Below the pieces are notes generated by a model that worked only from the letters and a program-made list of their open reading frames with translations, ran no database searches and had not been told where the DNA came from. A stretch of 64,000 nt of DNA from Halobacillus halophilus DSM 2266 (lineage in GTDB: Bacteria; Bacillota; Bacilli; Bacillales; Halobacillaceae): NCBI RefSeq assembly GCF_000284515.1, contig NC_017668.1, positions 3,720,001 through 3,784,000 on the forward strand. The letters are read 5' to 3'. Below, piece by piece: positions 17,504-26,406 of the stretch. Position 1 is the first letter of the stretch; each line of letters opens with the position of its first letter. The position numbers and the translations under genes were made by a program.

Positions 17504-17694
17504 ACCTTAATATAGACCAGCTATCGTTGGCGACTGGTCATTGGTCCTACGAGAAATTCTTTTTAATCAAAGAATTCAACGTAGATTTCACTGGCCTTGT
17601 CTAAATCGCCTAAGGTGCAAGTCATCATTTCCAGACGAAACTACTCAAATTCCTATACAGTTAAACCCCCACAAACAGCCAAGGAGCAGTGAAA

Positions 17695-18540
17695 ATGGAT
17701 CAGAAATCAATTCACATCATTGAACACTCAATAAAGTTATTTGCAAAAAAAGGTTTTAGCTCCACTTCCGTTCAGGAAATAGCTAATGAATGCGGCATTT
17801 CAAAAGGTGCTTTTTATTTACACTTCAAATCAAAAGATGCTCTTTTACTGGAAATATTTAATTATTACTTCCAAAATATACAGAAAAAGACGGACGCTAT
17901 CCAGTCCCTTGATTTAGAACCAAGAGCTAAGTTTATGAAACAAATGACCGTCACATTTCAGGAAATTGCCGAACATAGAGAGTTTATTATTATGCAGATC
18001 AGAGAGCAGGCAATCCCTTTTAATGACAACATAGAAGCTTTCCTCACTCAAATGCGCTTCAATTCATACTTGTTTTACAAAAGGCATCTTCTTTCCATTT
18101 ACGGTAAAGAAATCGATTCAGCTATCTGGGAAGTAAGCCTTCTGCTTCAAGGTATATTTAAAGCATTTTTAGATTTAATTATTATTGAGAATGTCCAAAT
18201 GGACGTAGAAGAGCTATCTCACGCCATGCTAAGGCGAATGGATTTTATTGTGGACGGGTTTAAACATAGCGGGGATGAGCCGATCATTACTGAAGAACTT
18301 ATGAGCGGTCTTATTCCTAAAGAATTTTTTCATCATGAACTAGATGAAATTATCGATACCCTGGTTCAATTAAGAGAGTCATCAGATGGAGACATTGAAG
18401 TAACCATTTCCGTTCTACTGGATGAAATACAGAAAATGGAGCCACGACCGGCTATCCTAAAAGGAATGTTAGCTAATTTAGAAGGACTGCAACCCTACCA
18501 GGGAATTGCTGGACAAATCCGAACGTTTTTTCAACTATAG
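17695..18540 (+). CDS. TetR-family transcriptional regulator
   Basis: Protein of 281 residues. The N-terminal TetR helix-turn-helix (residues about 5-55) contains SVQEIANECGISKGAFYLHFKSKDALL. The C-terminal ligand domain of about 220 residues is longer than the usual 130-150, with an extra acidic tail after residue 200. The ATG at 17695 follows AAGGAG by eight bases. The ligand and targets cannot be told from sequence. The convergent operon at 18588-20306 shares its bidirectional terminator. Confidence 0.88.
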   Translation: MDQKSIHIIEHSIKLFAKKGFSSTSVQEIANECGISKGAFYLHFKSKDALLLEIFNYYFQNIQKKTDAIQSLDLEPRAKFMKQMTVTFQEIAEHREFIIMQIREQAIPFNDNIEAFLTQMRFNSYLFYKRHLLSIYGKEIDSAIWEVSLLLQGIFKAFLDLIIIENVQMDVEELSHAMLRRMDFIVDGFKHSGDEPIITEELMSGLIPKEFFHHELDEIIDTLVQLRESSDGDIEVTISVLLDEIQKMEPRPAILKGMLANLEGLQPYQGIAGQIRTFFQL

Positions 18541-18556
18541 CTTCTTCCCGTATAAG

Positions 18557-18584
18557 AAGACGCCTTCCTGATAGAAGGCGTCTT
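18557..18584. terminator. Bidirectional terminator between convergent genes
   Basis: Perfect 11-bp stem (AAGACGCCTTC 18557-18567 / GAAGGCGTCTT 18574-18584) followed by TATTTA on the plus strand. Confidence 0.85.
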
Positions 18585-18587
18585 TAT

Positions 18588-19052
18588 TTAATGACTTTCA
18601 AATGCTTCGGCTTCTATCACTTCATCCAGAACAGGATAAACAGACTCTACACCATCTTCCGCAACGGAGCAAGCTACACCGAGCGGAGTTTTCCAAAAGG
18701 ATTCCGGAATATAAGGATTTTTAAGTCCTGCCGGTTGAAATAGAGCGCGGTAAATTCGCGACAGATGTTGACTGGTTTCTTGAGGTTCCCTTTCTCTTTC
18801 ACCACGAGCTAATAGAAAAACATAGCGCATGGACTGAAACAAATTGTCGCCAGGCATAAATGTATATTCCTTAAAAAATTTTAACTGTTTCAGAGATTCC
18901 TCTTTTAAACCCGACTTAACAGCAAGATCATCCAAGTGTTCATGCAGATGGTTATAAACCTGCTGAAAGATCCGTCGCTTCTCATCCTGCATCACTTTGT
19001 CCGTGTAAATCTCCTGCAACTTTTCATAAGCCTTATCTTTTGTCCAGCTCAC
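18588..19052 (-). CDS. Hypothetical protein, 154 residues, paired with a flavin monooxygenase-like gene
   Basis: A soluble, helical, charged protein with no family I recognise. It lies 24 bp downstream of the FAD-dependent gene at 19077-20306 on the same strand, and both read into the terminator at 18557-18584, so they form a two-gene operon. The GTG start has AGGTGAT six bases upstream. A role tied to the oxidoreductase partner is inference from position only. Confidence 0.7.
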   Translation of the reverse strand: MSWTKDKAYEKLQEIYTDKVMQDEKRRIFQQVYNHLHEHLDDLAVKSGLKEESLKQLKFFKEYTFMPGDNLFQSMRYVFLLARGEREREPQETSQHLSRIYRALFQPAGLKNPYIPESFWKTPLGVACSVAEDGVESVYPVLDEVIEAEAFESH

Positions 19053-19076
19053 GGCTGCATCACCTCATATTATTAA

Positions 19077-20306
19077 TTATTCCTCTCTTCTTTCCTTCTC
19101 AAATCCAAATTGCACAGCTTCGAGTTCAATCGATTGATGTAAGAGTGGAATATCATCAGAGTCTTCCTTTAAATGGTCAGCGATTTTAGGAACCAGCTTA
19201 TTCCATACCATTGGATTTGCGGCCATAGCTTGAAACAAGGCCATTTCATTACTCGTCCAGCTCCGTAAGCTTTGAATGTAATTCAGAGTTAACTGGAACC
19301 CGGGAAGCAGCTGGGCATCTCTCTTTTCCTGAAAAATTCTCATGACTTCTTCCCAGCTTTCACCTTCTTCATAAAGCTCAATAGACTCTGCTAAAAGAAA
19401 AGCCTGCATAAATGCATCGTTAATGCCAAGGCCTGTACTAGGATCTTTACTGTGGCCGGCATCCCCAAGGAGCGCCCACCCCTTACCGTAGGCCTGTCTA
19501 AAGAAATTCGGCATGCCGGAGGTGCCTATGATTTTCCCTTGTAAAGAAGCTCCTGCTAAGCGCCTTTCCATTCCATAAAGCTGTTTGTACATGGATTCAA
19601 AGTGTGCCTGCGGATCCTTCATCATTGTTTTAAATTCATCTGGATGCACTTCCAGACCAAGACAATCTCTTCCCTGCTCCATTGGAAACAGAAAGCCAAT
19701 TCTTCCTTCGTGTAGAAATATCTCTGTGACAGGTTCGGCAAGTGGCTCTACCCCTTCATAATACCCGTAAAGAACAGGCCGCAGCGCTCCCTGATTGTGA
19801 TACTTCTCTGCAGCTGCCCATTTTGCGACATTGGAGTATTTACCATCCGCACCTACCACTAAATCTCCATAATAAGAAGAACTTCCAAGTTTATGATCCA
19901 CAGAGACTCCGACCACCTTATCACCTTCCCATAGAAGATTGCGAACAGTGGTGGATGGTTGAAAGGAAACACCCTCATATCTTTCCGCTTCTTCTAGAAG
20001 AATGTGATCTAAATGATCGCGTTTAGGAATAATCGTGTAAGAGGATCTGGGTCCTTCGACAAAACTTTGCCCAATGTATGTACGCATCCGGTTAATTTGT
20101 CGTAAACCTTTCGATTCCACTTTATCCAGTACACCGAGCTTCTTTAAATAATCTACATGCGACATGTGATGAGTGGAAAGCGTATCGCTGGGAAATGAGT
20201 TTTTATCCAGGATTAACACGGTTTTCCCAAGCTTACCTAGTTGGATGGCCAGGCTTGAACCGGCCACTCTTGCCCCTACAATGATAACATCAAATCGATC
20301 GTTCAT
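19077..20306 (-). CDS. FAD-dependent monooxygenase/geranylgeranyl-reductase-like oxidoreductase
   Basis: Protein of 409 residues of the PHBH-like flavoprotein fold. It has the N-terminal dinucleotide motif DVIIVGARVAGSSLAIQLGK, the middle DG motif VVGADGKYSNVAKWA near residue 150, and GWALLGDAGHSKDPSTGLG near residue 280, which binds the FAD ribityl chain. The family includes aromatic hydroxylases and polyprenyl reductases and the substrate is unknown. ATG with GGTGAG upstream. It heads an operon with the 154-residue protein. Confidence 0.8.
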   Translation of the reverse strand: MNDRFDVIIVGARVAGSSLAIQLGKLGKTVLILDKNSFPSDTLSTHHMSHVDYLKKLGVLDKVESKGLRQINRMRTYIGQSFVEGPRSSYTIIPKRDHLDHILLEEAERYEGVSFQPSTTVRNLLWEGDKVVGVSVDHKLGSSSYYGDLVVGADGKYSNVAKWAAAEKYHNQGALRPVLYGYYEGVEPLAEPVTEIFLHEGRIGFLFPMEQGRDCLGLEVHPDEFKTMMKDPQAHFESMYKQLYGMERRLAGASLQGKIIGTSGMPNFFRQAYGKGWALLGDAGHSKDPSTGLGINDAFMQAFLLAESIELYEEGESWEEVMRIFQEKRDAQLLPGFQLTLNYIQSLRSWTSNEMALFQAMAANPMVWNKLVPKIADHLKEDSDDIPLLHQSIELEAVQFGFEKERREE

Positions 20307-20471
20307 TATTTCAACTCACCTTTAATTAGTCATTTATTTCATCGTAACGGATACTCACTCAAAAACTCTAGTTTCAGCTTTTGAGAAGATCCTATTCTCT
20401 AGTAAAAGTAGAGGGTGAGAGGGGAAAATGAAATAAGACAGCGCTTATTTCATTAATCTGTACACATCCTA

Positions 20472-21389
20472 TTAAGGCAGCTCATTCCCAGTTGCAGTAT
20501 AGAGTTCATACCATTCTTGTCTGGTTAACTCTATATCAGAGGCCTTTGCTATGTTTCTCATACGCTCTGTGTTCATCGTGCCTACTACAGGCTGAATATT
20601 AGCCGGATGGCGAAGAATCCACGCAATAGCGATGGCTGAATCTGTGACTCCATACTTTTCTGCCAGCTCTTTCAGCTTCGCATTGACTTGTGGGAATTCC
20701 TTATTCCCAACAAATGGACCTTCAATCATCCCGTGTTGAAACGGAGACCAGGCCTGAATGGATATGTCATGTAAACGACAGTACTCTATGATACTTCCAT
20801 CACGCATAATAGCTGGATCGTTTTGCATATTCACATTGAACCCAGCATCAATCATAGGTGTATGTACGACACTTAACTGCATCTGATTCACAATTAAATC
20901 TTCCTTCAAATACTTTTTCAATAGTTCGATCTGCATCGGATTTTGATTACTCACCCCAAAATAGCGTACTTTCCCACTTTCTTTTAACACAGCGAAGGCT
21001 TCAGCCACTTCTTCTGGCTCAAACAAAGCATCCGGGCGGTGCAGTAATAAACTGTCTACATAATCTGTTTTCAGCCGTTTCAGACTGCCTTCCACAGATT
21101 CAAGAATGTGATCTTTGGAAAAATCAAAATATCCATCACGAATGCCGCATTTTGTCTGCAGCTTCATTTTTTCACGAACATCATCATTCATGTCGATCGC
21201 TTCTGCAAAAACAGACTCGGATTCTCCTGCTCCGTAAATATCTGCGTGGTCGAATAAATCGACTCCTGTATCCATCGCATTTTCAATCACATATCGGGCA
21301 TCTTTCTTTTCAAGTTTATTAATCCTCATACAGCCTAAAGAAATTTCCCCAACTTCTAATTCACTTTTACCAAGCTTAAGCTTTTTCAA
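20472..21389 (-). CDS. Aldo/keto reductase (YdhF-like)
   Basis: NAD(P)H-dependent reductase of 305 residues with the TIM-barrel signature. The catalytic tetrad is visible: Asp in DLFDHADIYG near residue 46, Tyr in the same motif, Lys in LQTKCGI near residue 79 and His in LLLHRPD near residue 115. SNQNPMQIELLKK and WILRHPANIQPVVGTMN match the E. coli YdhF-type subgroup. The physiological substrate is unknown. A cre-like site lies about 60 bp upstream. Confidence 0.88.
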   Translation of the reverse strand: MKKLKLGKSELEVGEISLGCMRINKLEKKDARYVIENAMDTGVDLFDHADIYGAGESESVFAEAIDMNDDVREKMKLQTKCGIRDGYFDFSKDHILESVEGSLKRLKTDYVDSLLLHRPDALFEPEEVAEAFAVLKESGKVRYFGVSNQNPMQIELLKKYLKEDLIVNQMQLSVVHTPMIDAGFNVNMQNDPAIMRDGSIIEYCRLHDISIQAWSPFQHGMIEGPFVGNKEFPQVNAKLKELAEKYGVTDSAIAIAWILRHPANIQPVVGTMNTERMRNIAKASDIELTRQEWYELYTATGNELP

Positions 21390-21448
21390 ACTCCCACCTC
21401 TTCCTCATTGAATGGTTTCATCCTAACATTATATTGAAAATAAAGTAA

Positions 21449-21464
21449 TTGAAAACGCTTGTAT
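21449..21464 (-). promoter_or_regulatory. cre-like site upstream of the aldo/keto reductase
   Basis: On the minus strand, ATACAAGCGTTTTCAA matches the cre consensus at 15 of 16 positions; the third base is A instead of G. It lies 60 bp upstream of the start codon. Confidence 0.55.
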
Positions 21465-21495
21465 ATAAGAACCTTAAATCCCCATCATCCAATAA

Positions 21496-21527
21496 AAACC
21501 CCGCTCTAAAAATTTAGAGCGGGGTTT
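21496..21527 (-). terminator. Terminator after the 87-residue protein gene
   Basis: A 15-bp perfect stem (AAACCCCGCTCTAAA / TTTAGAGCGGGGTTT) with a T run (TTTTTATT) on the minus strand. Confidence 0.9.
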
Positions 21528-21539
21528 CATCTTCATCGT

Positions 21540-21803
21540 TTAGCTTTTTTCTTCAATAGGTTCATCAAATAAGTCCGTAAATTTAGCCACATTTTCGTAG
21601 CTGAATTCAAACGCCATTCTTACCTCGCCAAAGCCAGGCTGAAAGAAGTAGCCTTGCACTTCATAACTGCTTTTATTCTCTCTGACTTTAGTAAGATGAA
21701 AATAGCGCTGGATATATTGAGCCATTTCTTCCAGTTTTTTGTTTCGCACCTTTATCCACTGTTCTTTCAGTTCATCTGTGGGAAAGTCCGATTCCTTTAA
21801 CAC
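21540..21803 (-). CDS. Small hypothetical protein, 87 residues, behind a Fur-like box
   Basis: A soluble protein with a predicted helix (residues about 8-35) then beta-rich sequence (YEVQGYFFQPGFGEVRMAFEFSYE). I do not recognise the family. Reading frame, own terminator and a spaced ribosome site (GAGTGATCAAG region) support a real gene. A near-consensus Fur box at 21843-21857 lies 40 bp upstream, which suggests iron or metal control. Confidence 0.7.
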   Translation of the reverse strand: MLKESDFPTDELKEQWIKVRNKKLEEMAQYIQRYFHLTKVRENKSSYEVQGYFFQPGFGEVRMAFEFSYENVAKFTDLFDEPIEEKS

Positions 21804-21842
21804 TTGATCACTCCTCTACGGAAATCAAAGCTCTGAAACTGT

Positions 21843-21857
21843 ATATAATCATTATCA
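21843..21857 (-). promoter_or_regulatory. Fur-box-like operator
   Basis: ATATAATCATTATCA matches the TGATAATNATTATCA Fur core at 13 of 15 positions. It lies 40 bp upstream of the 87-residue protein. PerR or Zur boxes are related alternatives. Confidence 0.5.
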
Positions 21858-22046
21858 TATAAGAGCTTACAGATATTTTCAACTGCTATTCAAGAATAAA
21901 ATTTTGATATACCACGCATTCCTTTCTTATATTTAACACAAATAAAAATGACGGGCAAACTGGATAAGCAGGGAACGGCTATTTTATTCATAGGATACCG
22001 GGCATAAATCTTCTCACCAGTTCTTATATCGGGAGCTGCATGTTGG

Positions 22047-22838
22047 TCATCCGGAAGTTCCCTGTACTTTAGAAAGAAAAGGACGATCGTTGTGCCAGCG
22101 TACTTCTACGTCCAATCCAAAAAAGGAGGAAAGCTGCTGACTGGTAATTATTTTAGTTGTGTCTCCTGCGTTGAAGACTTCTCCTTCTTTAAGCAGTAAA
22201 GTTTTGTGGAAAACCGGAAGAATTTCTTCTACATGATGAGTCACATAAATCATGGTGGGAGCACCTGGTTTTTTTGCAATCTCTTCGATGGATTCTAGTA
22301 ACTTTTCGCGTGCAATAAAATCCAGGCCGTTAGTGGGTTCATCTAGAATTAAGAGAGAAGGATCCGCCATTAATGCTCGTGCAATTAAAACCCGCTGTTT
22401 TTCCCCGCTTGAAAGAGTTTCATAGTTTCGATTAGCATAGTCAATACATCCTAGGTCTTCAAGCAGTGAAATAGCTTTCTGTCTCATGGGGTCCGTAGGG
22501 GTTTCGTAAAGTCCTATGGAAGCAAACGCTCCGCTCAGCACCACTTCAAAAGCATTATCTTCCTGGTGAATCTTCTGCTGAATGGCTGAAGATACAAAAC
22601 CAATCTGTTTACGCAGTCGTTCTGCAAGATAAGTCTTCCCAAATTGCATACCTAATACATTAACTTCGCCCTTTGTTGCAAAGGTGTACGCATTTAGTAA
22701 ATTAAGGATAAACGTTTTCCCAGAACCGTTCAGCCCCAAAAGGACCCAGTGCTGACCTTCTTCAATTTGCCAATTAATATTTTTTAGAATCCATCTGTCT
22801 CCGCGTCTTAAAGATACGTTTTCCATCTCCAGCACCAT
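22047..22838 (-). CDS. ABC transporter ATP-binding protein (YlmA-like)
   Basis: Single nucleotide-binding domain of 263 residues. It has Walker A GLNGSGKT at about 35-42, signature LSSGEKQ, Walker B LLILDEPTNGLD and the switch histidine in YVTHHVEE. No permease gene adjoins it, as with B. subtilis YlmA, so its partner is unknown. ATG with GGGAGTCACATCT upstream. The 296 bp between its start and repeat D are A+T-rich and held no gene or clear signal. Confidence 0.88.
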   Translation of the reverse strand: MVLEMENVSLRRGDRWILKNINWQIEEGQHWVLLGLNGSGKTFILNLLNAYTFATKGEVNVLGMQFGKTYLAERLRKQIGFVSSAIQQKIHQEDNAFEVVLSGAFASIGLYETPTDPMRQKAISLLEDLGCIDYANRNYETLSSGEKQRVLIARALMADPSLLILDEPTNGLDFIAREKLLESIEEIAKKPGAPTMIYVTHHVEEILPVFHKTLLLKEGEVFNAGDTTKIITSQQLSSFFGLDVEVRWHNDRPFLSKVQGTSG

Positions 22839-23134
22839 AGATGTGACTCCCTTCTATCCGACTACTATTTATATGAATTTATGTACGCATAATACCCTGG
22901 CAGGAATTAAATTTCTTTCCTTTTTAACAAAGTCGTTACTCCTTGTTCTGACTGACCTTTTACATAGAGAGACGATTTTCCCAATGGGAAATTTGTAATC
23001 ATAATTATTTCAAAATTCTTTAAAATTAACAAGTCATACCCATACACCAGAATCCCCGATAAGACTCGCCCTCTTCACACATCCTTCACTGATCTAATAA
23101 ATTTAGTTGACGATTTATAATAAAGAGGTTATTG

Positions 23135-24059
23135 AGCTATAGGGCAGTTATCTGTAAAACTCAGGTTCGAGATATTTTGTAGAGAAAGGGTCTCCAGGGA
23201 ACGGCTCGCTTTCCGCGGCCCTGCACGACGCAGGGTCGTTCGACGTTGCCACAGGACGTGGCGGTCTTAGTCGAACATCCCTTGTGGTGAGCTTCCTCAG
23301 GCTTCGCCCTCCGGGATCTCACCGATCATGTTTATCCCGCAGGAGTCTTCGCCGTTCCCTTACGCCCCTTTGCGATCATGGAGAGCTCGAAATTCTATGA
23401 ATAAACACCTTCCAATGAACAAGGATAATCTATAATCTACCCTGATTGTTTACGTGTAGGAACTCTGTTATAGAAGCATTTGAGGCAGATGCAATATGGT
23501 TCCTGTCTCCTATAGCAGGGTCCGTTTACTAGATATCGTTTGGGCGGCGAAGGAAACGACGAGACTCCCAGGTTAAAAGCGGAAGCACCTTGGTCAGCGT
23601 CGTATGGACTGGACTGAGCTGGCGGAGATAAAGAAAACACGAAGAGCGGAGCGATTCGATGTTGCCTTATCGTACAGAAGTGAGGGAAGTCTCACTAGAC
23701 GCTAGGTGCTGGAGCTGGATAGCACTCCACGCCGTTTAGGCATTGGTTTATGATACACCTATCCTGAGTGTAAGAACGGGAGAAGGAGCTAGGAGAGACC
23801 CCACAGGGAGTGAAGCGACCGAGGAGGCTTGCCAGTTCCCCCGTAGGAAAGTGTTCAAATGTGGAATCACCCCGAAAGACACGACCAGCATAAGCCGACC
23901 ATCAAAAGGATTGTGGTTTTTCAATCCGTTGATGAGCGGCTTATGTCTCGAGTGTCTGGGTGATGGAACAAGACGAGTTGTTTTCCGTAGCCGCCCTCAT
24001 CCTTTTTCGGCAACGGACCCGAGTTGTCTCGAAACTGAGTCTTACAGAAACGGGAGCTT
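23135..24059 (+). repeat. Repeat element D (largest modular repeat)
   Basis: About 925 bp from L end (AGCTATAGGGCAGTT) to R end (GAAACTGAGTCTTACAGAAACGGGAGC). It carries M4 (23217-23280), M3 in direct orientation (about 23570-23777) and M2 (23847-23990). Backbone segments between the modules align with element A read in reverse. M3 sits between CTCCC (23565-23569) and GGGAG (23778-23782), exactly where A has an uninterrupted palindrome. The other M3 site, filled in A and C, is empty here (CCCGCAGGAGTC, 23336-23347). No gene is supported inside. Confidence 0.88.
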
Positions 24060-24105
24060 ATCTTTAAGAATGTTACACGGGAATTTAAAAGAGCCACTCA
24101 TAAAA

Positions 24106-24130
24106 AAAGACCCCCTCTTTAGGGAGTCTT
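24106..24130 (-). terminator. Terminator after the DUF2188 gene
   Basis: Stem AAAGACCCCCT / AGGGAGTCTT with a T run on the minus strand. Repeat D ends about 45 bp further on. Confidence 0.85.
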
Positions 24131-24135
24131 CTTAA

Positions 24136-24333
24136 TTAATAACTTCTTTCTTCTTCAACTTCGTGATTCTGATCTAAAATATAGAGTCTGCTTGGTTTGT
24201 TATCTTGAGCCATTTCTTCAGCTTTTGCTACTGCCGTATCACGCTCATCATACAAATCCGTAGGGGCAACATCTTCTATTTTGATCAACCAGCCTGTTAC
24301 GTCTTTATTAGGTGCTACTGTGTATTCCTTCAT
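24136..24333 (-). CDS. Small DUF2188-type protein
   Basis: Protein of 65 residues with the DUF2188 pattern: EYTVAPNKDVTGWLIK, an acidic middle with YDERDTAVAKAEEMAQDNKPS, then LYILDQNHEVEEERSY. The family has no firm function. It is monocistronic, with the terminator at 24106-24130. The divergent S-box leader lies upstream. Confidence 0.75.
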   Translation of the reverse strand: MKEYTVAPNKDVTGWLIKIEDVAPTDLYDERDTAVAKAEEMAQDNKPSRLYILDQNHEVEEERSY

Positions 24334-24417
24334 GTCTATTCACTCCTTTTGCTGTACTTGCTAAACCATTCCCACCCCACTGTGATCTCAAACGTATTTG
24401 GTTTTTGCACAAATAGT

Positions 24418-24447
24418 TTGACAATTAAGCATAAAACAATTTATAAT
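24418..24447 (+). promoter_or_regulatory. Sigma-A promoter of the S-box metYX operon
   Basis: Consensus -35 TTGACA (24418-24423), 18-bp spacer, consensus -10 TATAAT (24442-24447). Transcription should begin near 24454, about 30 bases before the riboswitch. Confidence 0.8.
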
Positions 24448-24482
24448 TCCATACAAGTTAATAAATAGCTGAATATTAAAAA

Positions 24483-24590
24483 CTCTTATCGAGAGTGGCA
24501 GAGGGACTAGGCCCTGTGACGCCCGGCAACCTTCAAGTAGATACTTGAAAAGGTGCTAATTCCTACAGATCTATGGATCTGGAAGATAAG
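24483..24590 (+). ncRNA. SAM-I (S-box) riboswitch
   Basis: Carries the S-box core: CTTATCGAGAGTGGCAGAGG, GGCCCTGTGACGCCCGGCAA, the P3 hairpin CAAGTAGATACTTG, the AAGGTGCTAATTCC segment and a closing GATAAG (24585-24590) that pairs with CTTATC (24485-24490) to form P1. S-adenosylmethionine binding stabilises P1 and lets the downstream terminator form, so metY-metX is expressed when methionine is scarce. Confidence 0.97.
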
Positions 24591-24609
24591 TGGAGGAACT
24601 GATTGCTAC

Positions 24610-24640
24610 GCCCTCTTCTTACTTAAGAAGGGGGCTTTTT
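24610..24640 (+). terminator. S-box intrinsic terminator
   Basis: GCCCTCTTCTTA / TAAGAAGGGGGC followed by TTTTTAATTTT; this is the regulated terminator of the riboswitch, 45 bp before metY. Confidence 0.9.
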
Positions 24641-24682
24641 AATTTTAGAATTAATGAATGATAAATTTAGGGAGGATTATTA

Positions 24683-26386
24683 ATGACATTACCTTTTCAC
24701 AAATTTGGACCTGAAACTTTATTACTGCATGGAGGTCAGCAGCCCGACCCGACTACTGGATCACGTGCTGTTCCGATTTATCAGACCACTTCTTACGTTT
24801 TTAATGACACTGACCATGCCCAGAACTTATTTTCATTAGCAGAGCCTGGAAACATTTACACGCGTATTATGAACCCAACTGTCGACGTATTAGAGCAGCG
24901 CATTGCTTTACTGGAAGATGGTGCTGCGGCTGTAGCTACCGCTTCAGGCATGTCTGCCATAACGATGGCCATTTTGAATATTGCCAGCGCTGGAGATGAA
25001 ATTGTAGCCTCTTCCCATTTATATGGGGGGACCTATAACTTGTTCGTACACACTCTTCCTAAATATGGAATTACTGTTCATTTTATTGAAGGAACCAGCC
25101 CAGAAGATTTCCAAAAAGCGGTTACCCCTAAAACGAAAGCTATTTTTGCTGAAACGATCGGTAACCCGAGCTTAAATGTGCTGGATATTGAAGCGGTTGC
25201 TGATGTAGCTCATGAACATCACATTCCTCTTATCATCGATAACACGTTTGCTACTCCTTACATTTGCAAGCCAATCAGCTGGGGAGCGGATATTGTCATT
25301 CACTCGGCTACAAAATGGATTGGCGGGCACGGAACGACAATCGGCGGGCTCGTGGTAGACAGTGGGCGCTTCGACTGGAATCATGAAAAATTCCCAGGAT
25401 TCACGGAACCTGATGAAAGTTACCACGGCGTCCGCTTTGGTCTTGATGTAGGTCCGGCCGGATTCGCTGTTAAGTTAAGAGTGCAGCTGCTCCGTGACAC
25501 GGGCGCCTGCTTAAGTCCTCATAACGCATTCTTGCTGCTTCAAGGTCTTGAGACCCTTCATTTAAGAATCACTAAACACTCTGATCAGGCTCTTGAAATT
25601 GCTGAATACCTGCAGTCTCATGAAGGCGTTGAATGGGTGAATTTCCCCGGACTCTCTGAGCACCCAACGCATCCGCTTACTAAGAAATACTTCAGTTATG
25701 GATATGGATCGATCGTCGTATTCGGCATTAAAGGTGGGCGTGAAGCAGGGAAAAAATTGATTGATCAAGCGAACCTCTGGTCTCACGTAGCCAATGTTGG
25801 AGATGCGAAATCACTAATTATTCACCCTGCTTCTACCACGCACCAGCAGTTAAGTGATGAGAATCTCGAAAAATCCGGGGTAACGGAAGAATTAGTACGT
25901 TTGTCTGTAGGGCTTGAATCAATAGAAGATCTAATAGCTGAGCTGGATGCAGGCCTTAAAGAAGCCACCGGTTTTTCAAAACCTTATCATCACGCTAAAA
26001 CCCTTGTAGAAGAAACACTGACGTCATCGTTGGATCGTTCAAATAATGAACTGCGTCAGAGAGTTATCGCCATTACGGGAACTGCTTCCAACGATGAACT
26101 TTCAAGCGAAGCGAAGAAGCTTTCACGTTTAGGTTTTCAGGTTGTGGAAACGGAAAACCTTGAAGACCTTAAGGCTTCCTCCCTGCCTGTGGTTGATGTT
26201 CTTTATGCAAAAGAGATCGATCAAGAGTTGATCCATTCAGCTCAAGAGATTAATCCTGGCTTGTTATGGTCAAGAGAATCGGTACCAGAAGATCAGGATA
26301 ATCTCGTTAAAGGACTCAGTCTTTATGAATCTATAATAGCATTACGTTCCGGGCAGTCTTACACGGAAACACCACTCTCTGTCTAA
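24683..26386 (+). CDS. metY: O-acetylhomoserine sulfhydrylase with an extra C-terminal domain
   Basis: Converts O-acetylhomoserine plus sulfide to homocysteine (PLP enzyme). Residues 1-430 are a full-length MetY: PLP lysine Lys211 in [22 protein letters not shown] near 110, and the late [12 protein letters not shown] further 137 residues (430-567) follow in the same frame. The segment [20 protein letters not shown]...GFQVVE...VVDVLYAKE...NPGLLWS has the alternating strand/helix order of a CoA-binding-2 (Rossmann-like) domain, which is a tentative match. ATG with GGGAGGATT. It lies 14 bp upstream of metX under the S-box. Confidence 0.92.
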   Translation: MTLPFHKFGPETLLLHGGQQPDPTTGSRAVPIYQTTSYVFNDTDHAQNLFSLAEPGNIYTRIMNPTVDVLEQRIALLEDGAAAVATASGMSAITMAILNIASAGDEIVASSHLYGGTYNLFVHTLPKYGITVHFIEGTSPEDFQKAVTPKTKAIFAETIGNPSLNVLDIEAVADVAHEHHIPLIIDNTFATPYICKPISWGADIVIHSATKWIGGHGTTIGGLVVDSGRFDWNHEKFPGFTEPDESYHGVRFGLDVGPAGFAVKLRVQLLRDTGACLSPHNAFLLLQGLETLHLRITKHSDQALEIAEYLQSHEGVEWVNFPGLSEHPTHPLTKKYFSYGYGSIVVFGIKGGREAGKKLIDQANLWSHVANVGDAKSLIIHPASTTHQQLSDENLEKSGVTEELVRLSVGLESIEDLIAELDAGLKEATGFSKPYHHAKTLVEETLTSSLDRSNNELRQRVIAITGTASNDELSSEAKKLSRLGFQVVETENLEDLKASSLPVVDVLYAKEIDQELIHSAQEINPGLLWSRESVPEDQDNLVKGLSLYESIIALRSGQSYTETPLSV

Positions 26387-26406
26387 ACTGGAAAGGAGGC
26401 ATGAAC

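Noticed and set aside
1081-24059. CRISPR array
   Set aside because: The repeats are long, few, kilobases apart and inverted, not short direct repeats with unique spacers; no cas genes were seen.
23437-24135. A 130-codon plus-strand frame in repeat D
   Set aside because: It consists of M3, backbone and M2 sequence, and the same segments carry stops in other copies.
24205-24468. Plus-strand open frame opposite the DUF2188 gene and running toward the S-box leader
   Set aside because: It is antisense to a better-supported gene, lacks a ribosome site and overlaps the metYX promoter.
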